Shown: positions 1 to 9,539 of the stretch, one piece after another
How the letters are laid out: each line of letters starts with the position of its first letter
Position numbering within the stretch: position 1 is the stretch's first letter
NCBI RefSeq assembly: GCF_012641475.1
Contig: NZ_JABAIL010000003.1
Coordinates: 124,001 to 188,000, forward strand
Length of the DNA: 64,000 bases
Source: Flammeovirga agarivorans
GTDB taxonomy: Bacteria; Bacteroidota; Bacteroidia; Cytophagales; Flammeovirgaceae
Direction: 5' to 3'
The notes under the pieces: generated by a model
The model's database searches: none
What the model saw: only the letters and a program-made list of their open reading frames with translations
Told to the model about the DNA's origin: nothing
Made by a program: the position numbers and the translations under genes

Positions 1-1188
1 ATTATTATAGAAGTAGCTATTGTAAGGGCCTTTTCTTTGGCGTCCTTTTCCATTAAAACCACTTAACCAAAAGATTTTTCCTTCTTGAGATGCAACACCT
101 TTTTTCTTTACTCTATATCCGTCATTAATACTTACATTATATCTGTAAGCACAGTTATAGTTGTTGCCTAAAATCTCACAGAAACCTCCAGCATTGTTCT
201 CACTAATATTATATTGAACGATTACATTTGAGCAATTAAAATCTATATGGCATCCTGCTGAATCTGCAGGACCATTGGCATTTCTAAATTCATTTCTCTC
301 AATCAAGACACCATCACAACCCCAAGTCCAAAGGCCACTACCTCGTCCCCACTTTCTAGTATCATTATTACTACCAGACTTGTTCACGATGTTATGATGA
401 ATATGACCATCATTAATTCCACTCATTTGTATACCAGGGCCACCAACTTCTATTACTTTATTGTTGGCTATAACAAGGTTTTTGATAGAAAGAGATTTTC
501 CATTTACCTTGATACCAGTGTGTGCTACATTAGAAATTTCACAGTTGGTAATAGATAAGTTTTTAAAACCAGAGTCCTTCACTTTATTCAGTGCTCTAAT
601 TCCCCAACCATACCCTTGAGTACCATTGGGGGTAAATGTTTCTTTCTTTCCTCTTTTAAACCCTTCGTCCATTAAAAATACGTCTCTCACTTTCACATGG
701 TCGATGGTAATATTCTCATATTCTCCTACTTGATCACTTAAAACTAAGATACCACAGCGCATTGTATTTTTGTTTACCTTAGCTTCATCAACACCCCCAG
801 CATTGGCAGTTACCTCTAAATTAGTCACCTTAATAAAACTACTGTTTTTAATTAAGATGCCATTAAAGTATCCTTTTGCATCAATAATTGGTAAGGCATC
901 ACTCTTATCATCTTTGGATTGGTAGTTACTAATCTCAATCCATTTATTTTTACGGCCAGCAATGTTTTCTAATTCAATATTTCCATAAAAAACACTTCCA
1001 TTTGCTAATAAAACTTTATCCCCTGCCTTTAGGTTAAGGCGGTTGATTTTCTTTAGAGTTTTAAAAGCGTGTTTTGCTGACGTTCCTTCATTCTTGTCCT
1101 TTCCATTTTTTGCATCTACGTAATAAGTAGTTGCAATGGCAGACTGGGTGAAGAAAAGCATTGTTAGTCCTAACAGTAATAATTTCAT
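1..1188 (-). CDS. Right-handed beta-helix secreted protein (partial, C-terminus outside window)
   Basis: I translated this frame directly. It runs open from an ATG at 1188 to the window edge, 396 codons without a stop. The first ~20 residues are a signal peptide (MKLLLLGLTMLFFTQSAIAT), followed by TYYVDAKNGKDKNEGTS, the usual opening of secreted parallel beta-helix proteins. The rest shows helix rungs with alternating I/V/N positions (for example ITIDHVKVRDV, LSITNCEISNV, HTGIKVNG, VLIERNEF, VIVQYNISENNAGG). Proteins of this fold in polysaccharide loci are often lyases, glycosidases or epimerases, but no catalytic residue can be assigned from what is visible. It is the last visible gene of the minus-strand glycan operon, 72 bp after the sulfatase. 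I infer action on the same sulfated glycan. Confidence 0.85.
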   Translation of the reverse strand, partial: MKLLLLGLTMLFFTQSAIATTYYVDAKNGKDKNEGTSAKHAFKTLKKINRLNLKAGDKVLLANGSVFYGNIELENIAGRKNKWIEISNYQSKDDKSDALPIIDAKGYFNGILIKNSSFIKVTNLEVTANAGGVDEAKVNKNTMRCGILVLSDQVGEYENITIDHVKVRDVFLMDEGFKRGKKETFTPNGTQGYGWGIRALNKVKDSGFKNLSITNCEISNVAHTGIKVNGKSLSIKNLVIANNKVIEVGGPGIQMSGINDGHIHHNIVNKSGSNNDTRKWGRGSGLWTWGCDGVLIERNEFRNANGPADSAGCHIDFNCSNVIVQYNISENNAGGFCEILGNNYNCAYRYNVSINDGYRVKKKGVASQEGKIFWLSGFNGKGRQRKGPYNSYFYNN

Positions 1189-1260
1189 TTTCTCTTTATT
1201 AGTCAAAAAATATCACATCATCATCTTGTGAAGTAAATCAAAATACAAGACGAAGAAACA

Positions 1261-2733
1261 CTATTTTAGATTTTTTTTCTTCTTCTTTTTCTTCTTTACT
1301 GGTGCTTCTTTAAATTCTTCTTGTCCCTCTCCCTGAACACTCCATTTTACGATATATTCTTTTACTAATGGAGCCTCTCCTTTTGGTAGGTATTTTGACA
1401 ATTCGGCTTTCTTTTCTTGGTAACTTGCATCCTTGGCAAGGTTAGTCCATTCATTATGATCGTTGGTATGGAAGTATAATTCTTCAGTACCATCATAATA
1501 ACGAATATATCTATAGTCTTTTGTTCTTACCGCATAATTCCCTTTACCCCAAGAAGTAATTGCTGGTTCATCCAATATCTTCGAAGGTTGCTTAACAATT
1601 CCTTTTAGCGATGCACCATCTACATAATCTGGTGTTTTTACATTGGCATAATCTGCAACAGTTTTATATACATTGATCAGTGAAATCGCCTCATCATAAG
1701 TTCTTCCATATTTTACCTTTTTATCTCTTGTATCATAGATGATAAAAGGAACTCTTGTCGCTTCTTCCCATAGTGTAAACTTTTTAAATGACATCTTTTC
1801 ACCTAAATGAAAACCATGGTCTGACCAAACAATTACAACTGTATTATCTGCATAATCACTTTCTTCTAAAGCAGTAATTACTCTACCTATATTATAATCT
1901 GCCCATGAGATACATGCTAAATATGCTCTTCTTACATCCTCCCAAGCATCATCATTTCTAAAACGTCTATCATCACCTGCTTTTCTCATCGATTTTCCTT
2001 CTCTAGGAATATCACTTAAGTCGGTCTCTAAGATTTCTGGAGCTAAAATTTCTTCTGGTAACGCATCAAAAAACTGCTTTGGTGCATCAAAAGGTAGGTG
2101 TGGTTTCACAATACCTACAGCTAAGAAGAAAGGTTTTTTATGTTTCTTTTCTAAGATATCCACACCATAAGATGCTACTTGATAATCTACATGCTCACTC
2201 ATTGGGTTATGAGTAGGTCTGAAAGACATTTTTTTGTTGACTTTATATCCTTCTCCTTCTTCAAATACCTTTCTCGTATTTAAGTCTGTAAGGTAGCCAG
2301 TCCACTCTCTTCTATCGTCTTTTAAACCATGGTGAATTTTTCCTGCACCATAAGTAGCATAACCATTCTCTTTTAACAACCTTGGTAAACTTGTATACTT
2401 ATTCATCAAATCATTATGGATTTCATGCTCATAGAAAGGATACAGACCTGAGTTAAAAGGTTCGATTCCATATAACAAAGCATTTCTACTTGGTGAACAT
2501 CCCGGAGCAGAACAGTGAGCATTGGTAAAATTTACTCCTTTTTCTGCTAGTTTATCTAGGTTAGGAGTAATAGCCTGTGGATGCCCTCCTAAAAATCCTG
2601 TCCAATCGTTCATATCATCAATAGCGATGAATACGATATTTGGTTGCTTCTTATTTTTTTGTGCCTGAACAACACCTGTGGTGATGAATAACCCAAAGAA
2701 GAAAAGAAGAAAAGAGTTGGTATGTTTTTTCAT
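1261..2733 (-). CDS. S1-family sulfatase, iduronate-2-sulfatase-like, with poly-lysine C-terminus
   Basis: Formylglycine-dependent sulfatase that hydrolyses sulfate esters, here probably on a polysaccharide. Residues 1-24 form a signal peptide ending VVQAQ. The metal-binding DD pair is at 39-40 (IAIDDMND). The sulfatase signature is C79-S-P-S-R83, with C79 the residue converted to formylglycine. GKIHH (131-135), KPHLPF (210-215) and WSDHGFHLGEK (D305, H306) supply further active-site positions. The overall pattern is that of the subgroup annotated as iduronate-2-sulfatase (SulfAtlas S1_7 type), which in marine Bacteroidota acts on various sulfated glycans, so the substrate is open. The protein ends in eight consecutive lysines followed by N-L-K, which is odd for an enzyme. 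It lies between the other sulfatase and the beta-helix gene. The maturation enzyme is not in the window. Confidence 0.92.
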   Translation of the reverse strand: MKKHTNSFLLFFFGLFITTGVVQAQKNKKQPNIVFIAIDDMNDWTGFLGGHPQAITPNLDKLAEKGVNFTNAHCSAPGCSPSRNALLYGIEPFNSGLYPFYEHEIHNDLMNKYTSLPRLLKENGYATYGAGKIHHGLKDDRREWTGYLTDLNTRKVFEEGEGYKVNKKMSFRPTHNPMSEHVDYQVASYGVDILEKKHKKPFFLAVGIVKPHLPFDAPKQFFDALPEEILAPEILETDLSDIPREGKSMRKAGDDRRFRNDDAWEDVRRAYLACISWADYNIGRVITALEESDYADNTVVIVWSDHGFHLGEKMSFKKFTLWEEATRVPFIIYDTRDKKVKYGRTYDEAISLINVYKTVADYANVKTPDYVDGASLKGIVKQPSKILDEPAITSWGKGNYAVRTKDYRYIRYYDGTEELYFHTNDHNEWTNLAKDASYQEKKAELSKYLPKGEAPLVKEYIVKWSVQGEGQEEFKEAPVKKKKKKKKNLK

Positions 2734-2864
2734 GGTTGAAGTAAGTAATTTGTCATTTCATGTTCTGTAAAAGTAAGATGTACTAACACAAATCAGTACT
2801 ACAAACCCTTCAGTGGTGGTCACGAAACAAACCATGTTATGTTTTGTCGATTTTGTGTTAAAAC

Positions 2865-4313
2865 CTAAATGCCTCCTTTCTTCAATAAAGGCTCATCAAA
2901 CTCCTTCATCTGAGGATACAGTTCATCTTTTAGCCTCTTGGCAATTGATTTGTATTCAGGGTCATTGTAATAGTTGACTAATTCGTCTGGATCCTTTTCT
3001 AAATCAAATAACCATGGTTCATCAGATGGTGATACAACTAACTTATATCTAGCATCGACAGCCGCTACCCATTTGCTTCTAGCATTAGTGATATACACTG
3101 TTCGATCCATATCTATGACCGATTTTTTTGATGTGAAGTCTTTTGCTGCATTGGCACCATGAAAAGTATAAGCTGATTGATCCACACCCATAATCCCTAA
3201 TATTGTTGGTGTAAAATCAGCCATTGAAAAAGCCTTCTGGATTGTTTTATTCTTCTTAATTTTTGATGGATAACGAAGCATAAATGCTACTCTAGCAGAC
3301 ATTTCGTAAGGTAAGCCTTTGTTATCTTTACCATGTTCTCTTAATAAGTCTCCATGATCTGAAGTGAAAATCACGATCGTATTTTTTTCTAGATCATTAT
3401 CCTCTAGAAATTTTAAGATTCGACCTACATTATCATCAATACATTTTACCATTCCATAGTATTGACGCATCGCATTTTGTTTGATGGGTTTTGTATTGTG
3501 TTTCTTCCCTTTTCTAGCCACCCAACCTGGAGATAAATCACCTTCTTTATAAATTGTTCTTGGCTCTTCAAAAGTTAGATGATCGTACATCGTGTTGTAA
3601 GGTGCTCTTACTTGGTTTGGGCCATGTGGATCTGGTATCGACAACATCAAACAAAAGGGTTTGTCTTTGTCTTGTTCTAAGATTTTTAGTGCTCTATCTA
3701 CTAAGAAATCAGTAGTAAAAGATTTCTCATCGACCTTATCCTGATCAAAGACCATATGACCTTTTTTATTCTTCTTCTGATCTACAATCACTCCATTCTC
3801 TTCTTCCTTAAGTGCTTTCCAATGCCCTCTGTTGATCATGTATCGATTGTGTTCAAAACCAAACTTCCTTTTAGGAGCAAAACCAGGCTTATCCTCTCCG
3901 TCTAAGTGCCACTTTCCTACATATGAAGTAGAATACCCGTTATCTTTTAAGATCTGTCCGAACGTAATCACATCGTCGTTCAATGGCATATCATTTACAG
4001 GAGAACCTGTAGCCACAGGATATAAACCTGTCATCATAGATGCTCTTGAAGGGGTACAAACCGGTGATGTCGCATACCAGTTTTTGCATAAAACTCCTTC
4101 ATTGGCTATTCTGTCCAAATGTGGTGTTTCAACAATAACATCCTTTCCCCACATCATCGCCTGTTCTTCTGACATGGTATTTCGGTAGGCACCAATTGTT
4201 CTTAAATTATGTTCATCTGTATGTATGATTAATAAATTAGGTTTGTCTTGCGCCTGTAGGAGACATGAGCAAAACAATACCAAGGCAGTCACTAATGGAT
4301 AGGTTTTCATCAT
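2865..4313 (-). CDS. S1-family arylsulfatase-type sulfatase
   Basis: Second formylglycine sulfatase of the locus, of different subfamily from its neighbour. I start it at the tandem ATG codons at 4313/4310 (MMKTYPLVTALVLFCSC), because that gives a clean signal peptide ending LQAQ. The open frame extends to a GTG at 4571, but the extension would overlap susD and its terminator. Numbered from 4313, the metal-binding D33-E34 is in HTDEHN, the signature is C86-T-P-S-R90 followed by ASMMTGLYP, and there are GKWHLDG, PDPHGPN and FTSDHGDLL. The length of 482 residues is normal. Two adjacent cysteines in the signal region make a lipoprotein possible, but the lipobox is poor. The operon context suggests a second sulfate ester position on the same glycan. 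Confidence 0.92.
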   Translation of the reverse strand: MMKTYPLVTALVLFCSCLLQAQDKPNLLIIHTDEHNLRTIGAYRNTMSEEQAMMWGKDVIVETPHLDRIANEGVLCKNWYATSPVCTPSRASMMTGLYPVATGSPVNDMPLNDDVITFGQILKDNGYSTSYVGKWHLDGEDKPGFAPKRKFGFEHNRYMINRGHWKALKEEENGVIVDQKKNKKGHMVFDQDKVDEKSFTTDFLVDRALKILEQDKDKPFCLMLSIPDPHGPNQVRAPYNTMYDHLTFEEPRTIYKEGDLSPGWVARKGKKHNTKPIKQNAMRQYYGMVKCIDDNVGRILKFLEDNDLEKNTIVIFTSDHGDLLREHGKDNKGLPYEMSARVAFMLRYPSKIKKNKTIQKAFSMADFTPTILGIMGVDQSAYTFHGANAAKDFTSKKSVIDMDRTVYITNARSKWVAAVDARYKLVVSPSDEPWLFDLEKDPDELVNYYNDPEYKSIAKRLKDELYPQMKEFDEPLLKKGGI

Positions 4314-4388
4314 CTTTAATAAAAAAAATAAACTCTTATTCTCAATATAGGCTATTGAAAAAAGAGGACATATTTTAAAAATAATAAT

Positions 4389-4428
4389 CGCAACCCATCT
4401 TAAAGAAGATCTTTGAAGATGAGTTGCG
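4389..4428 (-). terminator. Hairpin between susD and the sulfatase genes
   Basis: A near-perfect inverted repeat pairs CGCAACCCATCTTAAAG with CTTTGAAGATGAGTTGCG. On the minus strand it is followed by an AT-rich run (ATTATTATTTTT). It sits 10 bp past the susD stop. It could partly terminate transcription and so lower sulfatase expression relative to susCD, or act as an mRNA-stability hairpin. Confidence 0.65.
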
Positions 4429-4437
4429 AAAAAAATA

Positions 4438-6120
4438 TTACCAGTTTTCTTTCTGGTTAAGAGAAGTGTTAATGTTGATTTCTTGTAAAGGGAATGGTAA
4501 AACCATATGCTTTGCAGGATTGAAATTGATGAATGGTCTCTTATAACCATCCATTGCCCAGAAAGTTTCACTATAATCTGGGTGTGCTCTCATAACTTCT
4601 TCAGTGAAACGTAATCTTTCTTCTAATTTATTCCATCTGATTAAATCAAATTTACGAACACCTTCGAAGCAAAGCTCTCTTAAACGTTCATCCATAATTT
4701 CTTGGAAAAACGCATCCTTTCCAGCTAATGAAGAAGGAGAGTCTTCTTCCAAAGTACCTAAACCAGCTCTTTGACGAACTCTATTGATACACTCAATAGC
4801 TTGACCTGTTGGGCCACCATTTACTTCATTCAATGCTTCTGCATGCATTAATAATACATCCGAGAATCTAAGAATTGGGAAGTTGATTGGTGTTTGGTTT
4901 CTTGAAAGAATTGTCTCGTTCGTTAACAAGATATACTCTTCACCATCAGGGTTGTTTGTATCAATTTCCTCATAGTTTGCTGGTTCCCATCTTCTGAACT
5001 TACCAGGACAGTTTTGAGGAGCAAATACATTAGAAACTCTAACAATCTTAGCAGATTTATTCATTTGGAACATTGGAACGTTCCATTCCATTCTTCTGTC
5101 TTCGATTTCATAGATCTGGTTCATTACAGGAGTAAGTGCAACAGATTTTTGAGTAGTTGGATGGTTGTTGCCATCAACATAATCGAATGCTATACCATTA
5201 TAGTTACCAACAGCACCCATTGTTGAGATACCAATGTCTAAGTTATTTTTATATGAGATTTCAAATAAAGACTCCTTAGTGTTGTATGATGAACCTCCAA
5301 TATAGTTTAAGAACAAGTTTCTGTATCCTAATGAATCTTCAGAAGTTGTCAGTTCATGCCAACCGTCGTTATAAATGATATCCTCAGTATATACTAAAGC
5401 ACTATCATAATACTGTGTCTGTTGGTAAGGGTAACCTGCCATTTTCATGTAAAGTCTAGCCAACAAACCTTCTGCAGCCATTTTATTTGGTCTTCCTGGC
5501 TGGTACTCTGAATCTGATGCATGAGGAAGATTTTCAATCGCATATTTGAAGTCTGCTTCAATAGCTGCGTATACTTCTTCTAATTCTGCTGCAGGTTTGT
5601 TGTTATCAAATTGGTCTTTTGTATAATCCAATCTTAATGGAACTTCATTCCACCAGCTTGTTAGATTGTAATAAGCAAAGGCTCTTAAGAAACGAGCTTC
5701 TGCTAAATACCATTCGTATTGGCCATCCTCAAAAGCACTTTCATCTAAACGAGCAATCATTTGGTTACACTCGTTGACAGCTCCATAAAGTTGTCTCCAA
5801 GATTCTTCAATTGCTTCTGAGTTGGAAACGTGACTGTATAAAGATACAGCCCAGTTTTCATCCCAACCTCTAGAATAGTACCCTTCATCGGTACCGTATT
5901 GCATTTCCATCGAAAGTGTACTTCCATAACCTCCAGCCGATGCTGAGAACTTTGAAAAAATACCTGCAATACCTAAATCTACTCTAGATTCACTATTATA
6001 GAAGTTGTCTGAATTCCAACTTGATTTTGGTTCTACATCTAGAAAACTTGAACATGAAGTCCCCATGCCTATAAGCACAGTCGCCACCAATCCGAATTTC
6101 TTTATATATTTTGTATTCAT
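4438..6120 (-). CDS. SusD/RagB-family glycan-binding outer-membrane lipoprotein
   Basis: Surface lipoprotein that caps the SusC transporter and captures oligosaccharides. The signal peptide ends in a lipobox (MGTSC, Cys 23) followed by SSFLDVEPKSSW, a standard SusD opening. The TPR-type helical core is visible, with motifs such as ARFLRAFAYYNL, AAEGLLARLYMKMAGY, FPILRFSDVLLMHAEALNEV and CINRVRQRAGL. The C-terminal part carries the typical DERLRELCFEGVRKFDLIRW and the KHMVLPFPLQEIN end. The length of 560 residues is normal. It follows susC after 44 bp, so the two are co-transcribed. Confidence 0.96.
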   Translation of the reverse strand: MNTKYIKKFGLVATVLIGMGTSCSSFLDVEPKSSWNSDNFYNSESRVDLGIAGIFSKFSASAGGYGSTLSMEMQYGTDEGYYSRGWDENWAVSLYSHVSNSEAIEESWRQLYGAVNECNQMIARLDESAFEDGQYEWYLAEARFLRAFAYYNLTSWWNEVPLRLDYTKDQFDNNKPAAELEEVYAAIEADFKYAIENLPHASDSEYQPGRPNKMAAEGLLARLYMKMAGYPYQQTQYYDSALVYTEDIIYNDGWHELTTSEDSLGYRNLFLNYIGGSSYNTKESLFEISYKNNLDIGISTMGAVGNYNGIAFDYVDGNNHPTTQKSVALTPVMNQIYEIEDRRMEWNVPMFQMNKSAKIVRVSNVFAPQNCPGKFRRWEPANYEEIDTNNPDGEEYILLTNETILSRNQTPINFPILRFSDVLLMHAEALNEVNGGPTGQAIECINRVRQRAGLGTLEEDSPSSLAGKDAFFQEIMDERLRELCFEGVRKFDLIRWNKLEERLRFTEEVMRAHPDYSETFWAMDGYKRPFINFNPAKHMVLPFPLQEININTSLNQKENW

Positions 6121-6165
6121 CTTAATCGAATGTTTAGTCGTTGATCGAATTAATTTTAAGTAGGA

Positions 6166-9100
6166 TTAAAGTGTTAGTTTAATGCTTCCTAAAATTGTTC
6201 TGCTTTGAGGGTAAGCTGAGTAATCTAAGTTTGGTGATACACCATTACCTGCTACACTAACTTCTGGATCATATCCTGAGTAGTTGGTCCAAGTGAAAAG
6301 GTTTTGTGCAGATACACCAAAGTATAAACCTTTGATTTTAGCTCTCTTCAACACTTTTGATGGGATATTGTATCCTAATGAAACAGTTTTTAGTCTGATA
6401 TAAGAACCATCTTCAATAAATCTGTTATCAATTTGGTTACCCACTCTAGCACTACCTAATGAACCAGCATATGTAGAAGCGTTGATATTAGTATCTGTAT
6501 GGAATGGTGTCCAGTGATCAGCAATTGTAGCAAAACCATTGAATGATTGAGAACCCCAAGGTTTGTGCATTTCCACTGCGTTACCGTTCATTACATCAAA
6601 TCCATAAGACCATTGGAATAAGAATGAGAATGAGATGCCTTTATATTGGAATGTGTTTGTTAAACCACCGAAGTGTTCTGGATGAGGGTTACCAATAATT
6701 GTTCTATCCTCTTCATTGATTGTACCATCACCATTACGGTCTACAAACTTCACCCCACCTGGAGCGATATCTTGAGCACCATTATCAGCAACACCGTCTT
6801 TCAGTTCGAAAGTTTGTGTTTCATTATTCCAGTTAAAGTCACTTTGTTGGTAAATTCTATCGAACTCAAGACCATACATCATACCTACTGGCTGACCTAC
6901 TCTAGTTGTGTAGTTGTCTTCGCTGAATCTTGCTCTTGTATAGATAGCGTCATCGCCTTGGTTCAACTTCAATACTTCATTTTTGTTGAATGAGATGTTG
7001 AAGTTTGTTGTCCATTTAAATGACTTCTTGTGAATGTTTACTGTATTTAATGAGATCTCTAAACCTTCGTTTTGTACCTCACCAACGTTTTGGAATACTC
7101 TTGTAAAACCTGTACTTGTTGCCATGTTAGCATTTAATAGTAGGTCGTAAGTATTCTTTCTATAAACATCAACTGTCGTTTCTAATCTTTGGTTGAAGAA
7201 TGATAAATCAACACCAAAGTTTACTTGTTGAGTAGTTTCCCATCTTAAATCTGGCACTGCTAAGTTAGATTGTACAGCACCTGGACGGTAAGCTTCTGTA
7301 GAACCCCAGTTATAACCTGACCATTTACTAATAGCAATTTGGTTGAATGCTGCAAAGTCTGCAATTCTGTTATTACCAGTGATACCCCAACCACCTCTTA
7401 ATTTCATTGTAGAGAATACTCCTAGATCTTTTAACCAAGGCTCATCTCCAATTCTCCAAGCACCAGAAACTGATGGGAAGTAACCCCATTTGTTACCGTC
7501 AGCAAATTTAGATGAACCATCTGCTCTGAAGTTGGCAGTAATTAGGTATTTGTCTTTGAAGTTGTATGTAGCTCTACCGAAGTAAGATAATAGTGTATTA
7601 CCTGTCCAAGAAGTCTGTGCTAATGTTGCTGTAGTACCAATACCTAAGTTATAAATACTAAAGTCATCTACTGGTAAGTTACCATTCTGTAATAACTGTG
7701 TAGAGTAGTCGTTGTAAGAACCTTCAATACCACCCATTACTGAGAAAGTATGTTGACCTGCTTTCTTCTTATAAGTTAAAGTGTTAGAAGAAGCGACTGT
7801 TTGTCTTACTGTTTCTTCAATGCTACCTTGAATTCCTAGAGGTGAGTTCTGACCAGCTCTTGTTTCTTCACCATAGAATAATGTATTCTTAGATAATTGA
7901 GCTTGGTAGTTTGCATATAAGTTTAATGTTAAGTTCTTATGGAACTTGTGTGTAAATCTTAAGTTACCTCTAAATACGTTTTGGTAATCCTTATCCTTTG
8001 TATTCATTAAGTTTGGTACCGGAGGGTACATTACTGATTGGTTAGGATCTGTTGGATCATATCCACCTGGCTCTAAATCATCTGGAGTAACTGGATCGAT
8101 TGGTCTAAAACGAACTGCATCTCTAATAATACTTGAGTAACTGTTCTCTCTTAAGTTTGGACCTTGTCTAACAGCATATGAATGCATTAAACCAGCATTT
8201 AACGTTGACTTATCAGAGATAGTGTGTTTTACTCTTAAGTTGTTGATTAACTTTGTAAACCTAGAAGTAATTAAAGTACCTTCTTGATCAGTGTAGTTAC
8301 CAGAGTAGTAAATGTTAGTTTTCTTATTACCACCACTGATCGATAAGTTGTATTTTTGAATAGGAGCTTGTCTGAAAATTTCATCTTGCCAATCATGTGC
8401 TTCTAAACCGTTTTCCTCATAGTTTCTATATAACTCTGGATCTAACCACTTATCATAAAAATTATTGATTTTGTCATAGTTACCTTCTAAATCCCACTTA
8501 CCAGATGCCCAAGCTTGTGCTTCCTGGTATTTAACATACTCGTATGGGCTCATTACTTCTAAATACTTTGTAACATTTTGAACACCATATGAAGCATTTA
8601 ACGTTACTGTAGTTTTCCCATCTTTTGTAGCACCACTTTTCGTAGCGATTACAATTACACCATTTGCACCACGAGAACCATAAATTGCAGTTGCAGAAGC
8701 ATCTTTAAGGATGTTGAATTCTTTAATATCTTCTGTATTAATTGTTGCTGGGTCAAAGTTCTCTAAAGGAACTCCATCTACTACGTATAATGGTGAGTTA
8801 TCACCAGTAATTGAGTTACCACCACGAATGACAATATTCATAGGTGAACCTGGCGTACCTTCAGAGGCAGAAACATTTACACCTGCAACTCTACCCATTA
8901 ACGCCTCATCATAGTTGGCTGTAGGAGCATTCACTAGATCTTCAGTATCTACTGTTGCTACTGAACCTGTAATGTCCTTTACCTTACTTGTACCATAACC
9001 TATTACGATTACATCTTCTAAGACGCTCATCTCAGGTTTCATCGTAACATTGATCTTAGATCTATTTTTAATGGCAAGGATCTGTGTTTCAAATCCAATA

Positions 9101-9321
9101 AATGACACTTCTAAAGTATCTGTCGGGAGAATATTGGATAGCTTATATTCACCTTGGATGTTCGTCATGGTACCTACTGTAGTACCTTTGATCACGATAT
9201 TTACACCAGGAAGTGGCTCTCCTGAATCGTCTAATACTTTACCCCCAATGGTTGTCTCCTGTGCAATGGAGAATAACGGTAAAAGCATTATTGCTATTAT
9301 TCCTATTATATATTTTTTCAT
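6166..9321 (-). CDS. SusC/RagA-family TonB-linked outer-membrane transporter
   Basis: TonB-dependent importer of oligosaccharides. Residues 1-20 form the signal peptide (MKKYIIGIIAIMLLPLFSIA). A carboxypeptidase-regulatory-like domain follows (TIGGKVLDDSGEPLPGVNI), then the plug with the family motifs GRVAGVNVSASEGTPGS, SPLYVVDGVPLE and DASATAIYGSRGANGVI. The 22-strand barrel fills the rest, with a GYNIP and SAQNLFTWTNYSGYDPE region near the C-terminus and a TILGSIKLTL end. At 1051 residues it is full length. It pairs with the SusD gene directly downstream. A structured 218-bp leader separates it from the upstream lipoprotein gene. Confidence 0.97.
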   Translation of the reverse strand: MKKYIIGIIAIMLLPLFSIAQETTIGGKVLDDSGEPLPGVNIVIKGTTVGTMTNIQGEYKLSNILPTDTLEVSFIGFETQILAIKNRSKINVTMKPEMSVLEDVIVIGYGTSKVKDITGSVATVDTEDLVNAPTANYDEALMGRVAGVNVSASEGTPGSPMNIVIRGGNSITGDNSPLYVVDGVPLENFDPATINTEDIKEFNILKDASATAIYGSRGANGVIVIATKSGATKDGKTTVTLNASYGVQNVTKYLEVMSPYEYVKYQEAQAWASGKWDLEGNYDKINNFYDKWLDPELYRNYEENGLEAHDWQDEIFRQAPIQKYNLSISGGNKKTNIYYSGNYTDQEGTLITSRFTKLINNLRVKHTISDKSTLNAGLMHSYAVRQGPNLRENSYSSIIRDAVRFRPIDPVTPDDLEPGGYDPTDPNQSVMYPPVPNLMNTKDKDYQNVFRGNLRFTHKFHKNLTLNLYANYQAQLSKNTLFYGEETRAGQNSPLGIQGSIEETVRQTVASSNTLTYKKKAGQHTFSVMGGIEGSYNDYSTQLLQNGNLPVDDFSIYNLGIGTTATLAQTSWTGNTLLSYFGRATYNFKDKYLITANFRADGSSKFADGNKWGYFPSVSGAWRIGDEPWLKDLGVFSTMKLRGGWGITGNNRIADFAAFNQIAISKWSGYNWGSTEAYRPGAVQSNLAVPDLRWETTQQVNFGVDLSFFNQRLETTVDVYRKNTYDLLLNANMATSTGFTRVFQNVGEVQNEGLEISLNTVNIHKKSFKWTTNFNISFNKNEVLKLNQGDDAIYTRARFSEDNYTTRVGQPVGMMYGLEFDRIYQQSDFNWNNETQTFELKDGVADNGAQDIAPGGVKFVDRNGDGTINEEDRTIIGNPHPEHFGGLTNTFQYKGISFSFLFQWSYGFDVMNGNAVEMHKPWGSQSFNGFATIADHWTPFHTDTNINASTYAGSLGSARVGNQIDNRFIEDGSYIRLKTVSLGYNIPSKVLKRAKIKGLYFGVSAQNLFTWTNYSGYDPEVSVAGNGVSPNLDYSAYPQSRTILGSIKLTL

Positions 9322-9365
9322 CAGTTTATTGATTTTGAAGTTGTTGAGCTTGTGCTTAGATCATC

Positions 9366-9451
9366 GAAGAGTGTTTTAGGTGAGGGCAGGCTCCCCTGCC
9401 CCCTCTTTTTGTTAGGTTAAATCAATAAATATTATTAATCCAACACTCTTC
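9366..9451 (-). promoter_or_regulatory. Nested inverted repeats in the susC leader
   Basis: Two structures are nested within the 218-bp gap before susC. The outer one is a perfect 10-bp inverted repeat, GAAGAGTGTT at 9366-9375 and AACACTCTTC at 9442-9451. The inner one is a GC-rich hairpin, GGCAGG (9385-9390) with loop CTCC and CCTGCC (9395-9400), flanked by GAG and CTC. The GC richness stands out against the AT-rich surroundings. On the minus strand the inner stem is preceded, not followed, by the T/A tract, so it is not a simple terminator for the lipoprotein transcript. A processing site, a stabilising structure or an attenuator is possible. Confidence 0.5.
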
Positions 9452-9539
9452 TTTTTGAATTCCCTTATAGTTGTCCCCTACAAGGAAATGATGATATAGA
9501 TGAATGATTTCTAAGCTTCACTACTTTCACAAGATTAAA

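Noticed and set aside
3832-4188. 118-codon open frame on the plus strand
   Set aside because: Antisense to the sulfatase gene, whose catalytic motifs are clear.
4314-4571. 86-residue N-terminal extension of the second sulfatase
   Set aside because: Starts at GTG, overlaps the end of susD and spans the terminator hairpin; the tandem ATG at 4313/4310 begins a proper signal peptide.
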